A stretch of 64,000 nucleotides of DNA, taken from positions 434,001 through 498,000 of the forward strand of contig JASGLD010000001.1 in NCBI GenBank assembly GCA_049840395.1. The letters are read 5' to 3'. The stretch's first letter is position 1. Each line of letters starts with the position of its first letter. This document shows positions 58,824-64,000 of this stretch, piece by piece. The translations under genes were made by a program, and so were the position numbers. The stretch is from CAILZL01 sp049840395. Lineage in GTDB: Bacteria > Pseudomonadota > Gammaproteobacteria > Steroidobacterales > Steroidobacteraceae. The notes beneath the pieces were generated by a model. That model did not search any database, had not been told where the DNA came from, and was given only the letters and a program-made list of their open reading frames with translations.

Positions 58824-59763
58824 GACGACCCTCGCGCGGGTTGAAGTTCAATTCATTGGCCATGGCTTCATACAGTTCACGTGCCCTGGGCGTATCTGCC
58901 GGCGGCAGCACCACCTGCAGATCGAGTAGCAAATCGCCGGGCGGTTGGCTGGGAATACCCTTGCCCCTCACTCGTAATTGTTGACCGCCATGTGCGCCGG
59001 CCGGAATGCGTACCTTGATACTGCTATCAGGCAGATCGACAGTCAGTGCCGTCCCCAGTGCGGCCTCCCAAGGGGCAATGCGCAAGCTCATATGTAGGTC
59101 GCGACCTTCGCAATGCAGCGTAGCGTGCGGATTGAATTGCACTTCCAGCAACAGATCGCCGGCAGGCGAGCCGCCGTGCCCCGTGCCGCCCTGCCCGGCA
59201 AGACGGATAGTTTGTCCGGCACTCACGCCTTTAGGAATTTTCACGTTCAAGGTGCGCGGTACCATCACCGGCATGCCCTGCGCATCCAGCTGCGCGCTGC
59301 GCAGGCTGATGGACTTGGTCGTGCCGTGAAAACTATCTTCGATATCCAGCAGCACCTTGGCGTGGTGATCCTCGCCGCGCATCTGAAAATTACCGCCGCG
59401 CGCGCCGAAACCGCCGTGCATGCCGCCCATGCGTCCGAACAGCTGCTCGAAGAACTCGCTGTACTCGGCATCGTTGCCGCGCTCGTGCGCCGAGAATTCA
59501 AAACCCGCATCCCAATCCGGTGGCGGCTTGAAATCCTGACCGCCTTGATAGCTATGACCTACTTGATCGTAGGCGGCGCGCTTCTCCGCATCCGACAGCA
59601 CGGCATAGGCTTCATTGACTTCCTTCATGCGCGCTTCGGCATCCGGCTCTTTCGAGACATCCGGATGATATTTACGCGCCAGCTTGCGGAAGGCTTTCTT
59701 GATTTCCTCCGCGCTGGCATCGCGTTTCACGCCCAGGCTTTCGTAGTAATCCTTAAATTGCAT
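58813..59763 (-). CDS. cbpA: CbpA, DnaJ-type co-chaperone / curved-DNA-binding protein
   Basis: 316 residues: J domain 1-70 (KYHPDVSKEP with HPD), a Gly/Phe-rich linker (about 75-120, GRMGGMHGGFGARGG) and two C-terminal beta domains. No zinc-finger, so CbpA not DnaJ. GGAG five bases before ATG 59763. Operon with cbpM; divergent from two hsp20 genes, forming a heat-shock block. Confidence 0.93.
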   Translation of the reverse strand: MQFKDYYESLGVKRDASAEEIKKAFRKLARKYHPDVSKEPDAEARMKEVNEAYAVLSDAEKRAAYDQVGHSYQGGQDFKPPPDWDAGFEFSAHERGNDAEYSEFFEQLFGRMGGMHGGFGARGGNFQMRGEDHHAKVLLDIEDSFHGTTKSISLRSAQLDAQGMPVMVPRTLNVKIPKGVSAGQTIRLAGQGGTGHGGSPAGDLLLEVQFNPHATLHCEGRDLHMSLRIAPWEAALGTALTVDLPDSSIKVRIPAGAHGGQQLRVRGKGIPSQPPGDLLLDLQVVLPPADTPRARELYEAMANELNFNPREGRHAQ

Positions 59764-59838
59764 GCAGGCTCCGAAGGATCGAAGGTTGCGAAGTTGGAAG
59801 CCAAGCTCATCAGAATCTATCTCAAGAGCACGAAGTTC

Positions 59839-59907
59839 GTCATGCCCGCGCAGGCGGGCATCCAGTAAGAAGTTGTTTCACTAGATTCCCGCATTCGCGG
59901 GAATGAC
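59839..59907. repeat. REPIN type A, copy 4
   Basis: GTCATGCCCGCGCAGGCGGG then CATCCAG, AT-rich loop, CTAGATTCCCGCATTCGCGG then GAATGAC. In the divergent cbpA/hsp20 gap. Confidence 0.92.
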
Positions 59908-60023
59908 GTCATTGCTCGCCTAATCTCCACGTCATTATTTAAGACAGGTACTACTCAAATAGATAGAGCAGCCGGCCGATTCAGAGTTCGCACATGGTGG
60001 CGCGGGATCGAAATTTCAAGGCA

Positions 60024-60050
60024 TTGAAATTTTTTCGGCCATCCCTAAAT
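60024..60050 (+). promoter_or_regulatory. Possible sigma32 promoter of the hsp20 pair
   Basis: TTGAAA (60024-60029), 13 bases, CCCTAAAT (60043-60050), close to CTTGAAA-N13-15-CCCCATNT. Lies 84 bases before the first hsp20 ATG. The rest of the 370-bp gap holds only REPIN copy 4. Confidence 0.45.
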
Positions 60051-60133
60051 CCAGCGCATCGGACGCCACGGCGTCACGTCATGACCCCCGTTTTAAATTG
60101 TCTTGTTGATATTGGGTATGGAGGATTTTCACC

Positions 60134-60580
60134 ATGTACAGAACTCTGTTTTCCCGCGATGTGTTTGGCGAACTTGACCGTCTGCAAAGAGAGATGCAGC
60201 AGGCCTTCGATATCTCGCCCAGCATCCGCGGTCTGGCCCGTGGCGGCTATCCCGCCATGAATGTAGGTACAACTACGCAATCGGTGGAGGTGTATTGCTT
60301 CGCACCCGGCATCGATCCCAACAGCATCGATGTCAGCATCGAGAAGGGCGTGCTGTCCATTGCCGGTGAACGCGTCAGCGATTTGCCGAAAGCGGATAAG
60401 CCGGATACGCAAATCAACCTTCATATTGAAGAACGCTTTAACGGCAAATTCCGCCGCGTGGTCACACTGCCGGAAGATGCCGATCCCGATGCCGTGCAGG
60501 CCAGTTATCGCGATGGTGTGTTGCGCGTGAGCATTCAACGCCGCAAGGCCGCGCAGCCGCGTCGCATCAGCGTGCAGTAA
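60134..60580 (+). CDS. Small heat-shock protein, Hsp20 family (first)
   Basis: 148 residues. N-terminal arm YRTLFSRDVFGELDRLQREM, alpha-crystallin domain about 40-135 (VYCFAPGIDPNSIDVSIEKG, GVLRVSIQRRKA), ending in a basic tail. Lacks a clear IxI tail motif. Holdase preventing aggregation. GGAGG precedes the ATG at good distance. Confidence 0.93.
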   Translation: MYRTLFSRDVFGELDRLQREMQQAFDISPSIRGLARGGYPAMNVGTTTQSVEVYCFAPGIDPNSIDVSIEKGVLSIAGERVSDLPKADKPDTQINLHIEERFNGKFRRVVTLPEDADPDAVQASYRDGVLRVSIQRRKAAQPRRISVQ

Positions 60581-60623
60581 TCGCAACGAATAGTTTAACG
60601 AACAGTTTCAAGAGATCATCACT

Positions 60624-60995
60624 ATGAGTAACACCAACGTAAGTCGCAAAGCCGCTGCACGCAACGAGTACATGACGCCGCCGGTGAATGTGATCGAAGA
60701 CGCCACCGGCATCACGCTGTATGCCGATCTGCCCGGCGTGCCCAAGGAAAAACTCACCTTGAATGTCGAAGCCGATGCGCTAAGCATTGAAGGCGAACTG
60801 GAACTCAACCCGCCAGAAGGCATGAGCGCCTTGCACGCTGAAGTCAGCCTGCCGCGCTACCGTCGTGTGTTTACCCTGTCGAAGGAACTGGATGCAGAGA
60901 AGGTCAGTGCTGAGTTCAAGCAGGGCGTGCTGAAGCTGCATATTCCTAAAGCTGCACAGGCGCAGCCGAGGAAGATCAATGTGAATGTGCATTGA
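60624..60995 (+). CDS. Small heat-shock protein, Hsp20 family (second)
   Basis: 123 residues, shorter N-terminal arm, alpha-crystallin domain from about 18 (PVNVIEDATGITLYADLPGV, KQGVLKLHIPKA). Ends KINVNVH; INV fits the IxI/V anchoring motif loosely. 43 bp after the first hsp20, same operon; the two probably form mixed oligomers. Confidence 0.93.
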   Translation: MSNTNVSRKAAARNEYMTPPVNVIEDATGITLYADLPGVPKEKLTLNVEADALSIEGELELNPPEGMSALHAEVSLPRYRRVFTLSKELDAEKVSAEFKQGVLKLHIPKAAQAQPRKINVNVH

Positions 60996-61066
60996 GGCGA
61001 TGTGTGCAGCGTGCCCTTTTCATAGGAGAGGGCAGGGCGAGATATAGCTACATTGATGCTGTAACT

Positions 61067-61132
61067 GTAGGGGCGTGATTTATCACGCCCGTCTGCATCG
61101 CCGTCAGAGGGCGTGATGAATCACGCCCCTAC
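61067..61132. repeat. Palindromic repeat type D, copy 4
   Basis: GTAGGGGCGTGATTTATCAC then GCCC, spacer GTCTGCATCGCCGTCAGA, GGGCGTGATGAATCACGCCC then CTAC. Convergent gap hsp20/persulfide dioxygenase. Confidence 0.9.
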
Positions 61133-61236
61133 ATTGAGATCGTAAGAGGATTAGGCGTGCCTCGCTCTTCATTCAGATCACACAAGCCAGCACATTTAGT
61201 AGCAAGGCGTGTAAACGCTTGGCTCTTGTTACAGTT

Positions 61237-62265
61237 TTAATCCTGCGTCACCGGCAGCCCCCGTTCCTGCCAGGCCTTCATGCCGCCATCCAGCGCCACT
61301 GCGCGCAGATAACCTAGCTCTCGCAACGTCGCCGCCGCCAATGTAGAAATCTTGCCGAAGTCGCACACCGTGACGATGCGCAGCGTGGGATCGGGCAATT
61401 CGCCATTCACACGTAATTCCAATTGTCCGCGTGGCAAGTGGCGCGCACCGGCAATGTGGGAGGCTTGATAAGCATCCTTCTCGCGTACATCCAGCACCAC
61501 CAGATCAGCGCCCTGCATCAGTCGACCATTTAATTCATCCAGTGACATGAAGGGCGTTTTCGCGGCCGCATCGCTCAATAGTTGTTGCACAGTTTTGCCG
61601 CCACTCATGTTGGTACGCAGGGCTTCGGTGAGATGCGTGGGCGCTGCCAGATTCAAATGCTGCATCATGTCGATGAACTCAGCGCGCTCGCGTTTCTGCA
61701 GGCGGGGATTGTTGGCTATTTCCTCGCCAATGGTGCTTGAGCCTTGTTTCTTGTAATCATGCGCAGGAAATACCTTCAATGCCGGATCGAGTTTTAACAG
61801 GCGATTGAAGAGACTGTCGTACAGCGCTTCGGCATCACCCGTCGGCAAATCAGTGCGGCCCGTGCCGCCGATCAACAAGGTGTCGCCGGTGAATACGCGA
61901 TCCGGTAGCACCAGACACATGGAGTCGCGGGTATGTCCCGGCGTATGCATGGCTTGCAGGCGCAGATTGCCGATGATCAAGATATCGCCATCATCCAGAC
62001 GCAGATCGGCGAAGGGTGCGGGACTGAGATGATGCATCACTACCGGCACGCCCAGCGTTTGACCGATGTGATGTGAGGCCGAGAAGTGATCGGCATGGGT
62101 GTGCGTGTCGATGACATAGCGCAGGCGCAGGCCATGTTGCGCCAGCAGTCCTTGGTAATGATCCAGCTGGCTGATTTCAGGATCGATCAATGCGGCGACA
62201 TGTTTTTCGGGACAGCCGATGAGATACGACTGGCAGCCGCCCGTGGCGATTTGTTCGAACAGCAT
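61237..62265 (-). CDS. Persulfide dioxygenase-rhodanese fusion
   Basis: 342 residues. Metallo-beta-lactamase fold of ETHE1 type (about 1-235): iron ligands THTHADH (55-60), H111 (HTPGHT), D128 (TGDTLL), H169 (PAHDY). C-terminal rhodanese domain (about 240-340) with Cys 301 in CDFGKIST. Such fusions oxidise glutathione persulfide to sulfite and shuttle sulfane sulfur. AGGAAG precedes ATG 62265. Confidence 0.9.
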   Translation of the reverse strand: MLFEQIATGGCQSYLIGCPEKHVAALIDPEISQLDHYQGLLAQHGLRLRYVIDTHTHADHFSASHHIGQTLGVPVVMHHLSPAPFADLRLDDGDILIIGNLRLQAMHTPGHTRDSMCLVLPDRVFTGDTLLIGGTGRTDLPTGDAEALYDSLFNRLLKLDPALKVFPAHDYKKQGSSTIGEEIANNPRLQKRERAEFIDMMQHLNLAAPTHLTEALRTNMSGGKTVQQLLSDAAAKTPFMSLDELNGRLMQGADLVVLDVREKDAYQASHIAGARHLPRGQLELRVNGELPDPTLRIVTVCDFGKISTLAAATLRELGYLRAVALDGGMKAWQERGLPVTQD

Positions 62266-62432
62266 GGAGTGCTTCCTGATTTGTTATTCGATTGCGTTGA
62301 GGGTGATTCTAGCGCTGTCGGTGCATTGGCAGCACTAATTGATGGGTGTGCTTGTTGCAGTCATTCGTTACTCAACTTGATGAGGTTGAGGCTCGGTGTG
62401 GTCGGGTGAAAGGTTCACTCGAAGGCGGAGCG

Positions 62433-62660
62433 CCCCCACCCTAACCCTCCCCCGTCGAACGGGGGAGGGGATAAGCGAAGATGTAGATGCACGCCTAAGC
62501 CAGGGAGGGCAAGTGAAGAGGGCTGTTTAAATCGAACACTCACTCGCAGGTTAGTGAGATAGCAAGCGAAGGTGAGCAAGTAATCGGTTCCTCATCCCTA
62601 AGCGAGGAAGGATTTCATCAATCCCCTCCCCCGTTCGACGGGGGAGGGTTAGGGTGGGGG
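62433..62660. repeat. Type E inverted pair with perfect 38-39 bp ends, 228 bp
   Basis: Left arm 62433-62470 (CCCCCACCCTAACCCTCCCC...) and right arm 62623-62660 are exact reverse complements. The ~150 bp between shares no visible similarity with other type E pairs. It takes up most of the 438-bp gap 62266-62703; nothing else recognisable is in that gap. Confidence 0.9.
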
Positions 62661-62703
62661 CATCTTGTAGCGGTCAAACCCAGGTAGTAACTATCCTCAG
62701 CAC

Positions 62704-63363
62704 TTACTTAGGCTGCGGCACCACACGCAGATACGGCTTCACAGTCTTCCAACCGTTCGGATATTTCTCCTTTGCTTCGGCATCGCTCACGGAACCGGCG
62801 ATGATCACATCCTCGCCCTGTTTCCAATCCGCAGGTGTAGCCACCTTGTGCGTGGCAGTCAGCTGGATGGACTCCAGCAGACGCAGCACTTCCTGGAAGT
62901 TACGGCCCGAGGTCATCGGGTAAATCAGAATGGCCTTGATCAACTTGTCCGGGCCAATCAGGTACACGGTGCGCACGGTTTGATTGTTCGCTGCGGTGCG
63001 GCCCTGCGAGCTGGCGCCCGAATCGGCGGGCAGCATGTCGTACAACTTGGCTACGGCCAGATCGCTGTCGCCGATCAGGGGATACTTCACTTCGCCGCCG
63101 GTGGCGTCCTTGATGTCTTCCAGCCAGCGGGTGTGATCGGTTACCGGGTCCACCGACAGGCCGATGACCTTGGTGTTGCGCTTGTCGAATTCGGGTTGCA
63201 GGCGGGCCAGCGAGCCCAGCTCGGTGGTGCACACCGGCGTGAAGTCCTTGGGATGCGAGAACAGGATGCCGTAGGAATTGCCCAGCCACTCATGAAAGTT
63301 GATGACGCCGTGGGTGGTTTGCGCCTGGAAGTCCGGCGCTTTATCGCCAATACGTAGTGACAT
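62704..63363 (-). CDS. 1-Cys peroxiredoxin (Prx6 type)
   Basis: 219 residues. Peroxidatic Cys 45 in FTPVCTTELG, SHPKDFTP, LSVDPVTDHTRWLEDI, and a long C-terminal Prx6 extension (KYPNGWKTVKPYLR). No resolving Cys at the usual place. Reduces peroxides. Strong AAGGAG before ATG 63363. Divergent from fdsG and near the persulfide dioxygenase: a sulfur/redox-stress neighbourhood. Confidence 0.95.
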   Translation of the reverse strand: MSLRIGDKAPDFQAQTTHGVINFHEWLGNSYGILFSHPKDFTPVCTTELGSLARLQPEFDKRNTKVIGLSVDPVTDHTRWLEDIKDATGGEVKYPLIGDSDLAVAKLYDMLPADSGASSQGRTAANNQTVRTVYLIGPDKLIKAILIYPMTSGRNFQEVLRLLESIQLTATHKVATPADWKQGEDVIIAGSVSDAEAKEKYPNGWKTVKPYLRVVPQPK

Positions 63364-63581
63364 GATCAGCTCCTTATTTTTTGCAAAGACAGAGAATCGA
63401 ATCTAGCGCTGCAAGTAGGGTACGGGTAGTACCAAATGGTTTGGTCCTCATACCGGCGCAGGCCTACTCTTGCAGCATTCTGTTACGCACGTACTTCATT
63501 CGGTCGCAATAGCGCCGTACAGTGCCCGGTATAACGGTGACATTTCGGTATCATGTGGAGCGTGTTTGCGGCGCAACGGCA

Positions 63582-64000
63582 ATGAAACAACAAATCAGCG
63601 AAATTGTGGCGCGATTCCACGGTCAGCCCGGGCCGCTGCTGCAGGTGCTGCACGCCATCCAGAATGAATTTGGCTGCGTCCCGCCGCAGGCTGTGCCGCT
63701 GGTGGCGCAGGAACTGAATCTGTCGCGCGCCGAAGTGCATGGTGTGGTTACCTTCTATCACTACTTTCGCCAGTCGCCGCCGGGACGGCATGTCATCCAG
63801 CTGTGTCGCGCCGAGGCCTGCCAGTCCATGCACGCCGAACGCTTGGAGGCGCATGTCAAACAGCGACTGGGCATCGACTTTCATCAGACCACCGCCGATG
63901 GCGAGTTCACGCTGGAGCCGGTGTACTGTCTGGGTAACTGCGCCTGCTCGCCGGCGATGATGATCGACGAACAATTGCATGGTCGCGTCTCGGCCGAGCG
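63582..64000 (+). CDS. fdsG: FdsG/NuoE-like formate dehydrogenase gamma subunit, cut by right edge
   Basis: First 139 codons. Thioredoxin-like [2Fe-2S] subunit with ligands C75, C80 (CRAEAC) and C116, C120 (CLGNCACSP). The short N-terminal domain and CLGNCACSP favour FdsG of NAD-linked molybdenum formate dehydrogenase over NuoE. fdsB, fdsA, fdsC and fdsD would be expected beyond the edge. The stop is outside the window. Confidence 0.9.
   Translation, partial: MKQQISEIVARFHGQPGPLLQVLHAIQNEFGCVPPQAVPLVAQELNLSRAEVHGVVTFYHYFRQSPPGRHVIQLCRAEACQSMHAERLEAHVKQRLGIDFHQTTADGEFTLEPVYCLGNCACSPAMMIDEQLHGRVSAE

Noticed and set aside
54533..62660. Regularly repeated palindromes as a CRISPR array or transposon ends
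   Set aside because: Repeats are kilobases apart with unrelated interiors, no cas genes and no transposase frame; better explained as REP/REPIN-type repeats.

Overview
The window (about 64 kb, fairly GC-rich) looks like chromosome from a gammaproteobacterium near the Xanthomonadales/Nevskiales/Steroidobacterales. The clues are the gene order zapB-like/zapA/6S RNA/fau facing ygfB-pepP-ubiH-ubiI, a Crp/Vfr-type regulator beside coq7-rplM-rpsI, a single-chain gcvP behind a tandem glycine riboswitch, and a cluster of DUF6152-type exported proteins. This placement is inferred from gene content, not from a phylogeny. There is no prophage, transposase, integrase, CRISPR array or rRNA operon.

Layout. 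1-7.1 kb: purC (cut by the left edge), djlA, rpe, a Crp-like regulator, coq7, rplM-rpsI, tRNA-Gln(CTG), pyrD, rpiA. 7.1-9.5 kb: a 26-residue Lys/Ala microprotein with its own promoter and terminator, an 11-bp phased repeat, an EVE protein, fau, 6S RNA, zapA and a zapB-like gene. 9.6-18.2 kb: ygfB-pepP-ubiH-ubiI, cfa, an aidB-like acyl-CoA dehydrogenase and a retropepsin-like lipoprotein. 18.2-25.3 kb: phhB, ispG, glycine riboswitch-gcvT-gcvH-gcvP and dgkA. 25.5-36.2 kb: a PfkB kinase, a two-module HtrA protease resembling yeast Ynm3/Nma111, dbpA, a hybrid-binding RNase H, an MFS symporter, and a lower-GC exported protein of 721 residues with a suspicious in-frame TGA near its end. 36.4-43.1 kb: an ABC-F ATPase, a GIY-YIG nuclease flanked by REPINs, an OlsF-like double acyltransferase, a Sua5-type TsaC and ornithine decarboxylase with a structured leader. 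43.3-54.5 kb: ycbK and ycbB (cell wall), a four-gene exported-protein operon, comB-like, an OprB porin with a frameshifted signal peptide, a chemoreceptor, and an NhaD-like transporter-HAD-DUF486 run. 54.5-64 kb: SDR, EthD and MFS genes, a chaperone block (cbpM-cbpA facing two hsp20 genes), a persulfide dioxygenase-rhodanese fusion, a 1-Cys peroxiredoxin and the start of an fds formate dehydrogenase operon.

The most unusual layer is between the genes. At least five families of palindromic repeats occupy many intergenic gaps: REP/REPIN type A (4 copies), types B (2), C (2) and D (4), and a type E whose 37-39 bp arms occur as inverted pairs (4 loci). They favour convergent 3' ends. They also sit inside the gcv operon, flank the GIY-YIG gene symmetrically, and in one place have become the C-terminal codons of a protein.

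Strongest candidates for something undescribed: the REPIN/GIY-YIG/REPIN cassette, the Lys/Ala microprotein with the 11-bp phased repeat upstream, the bacterial two-module HtrA, the exported DUF6152 operon, and the two apparently disrupted exported proteins (the porin frameshift and the TGA in the 721-residue protein). All coordinates were read by eye; family assignments rest on recognisable motifs, not on searches.
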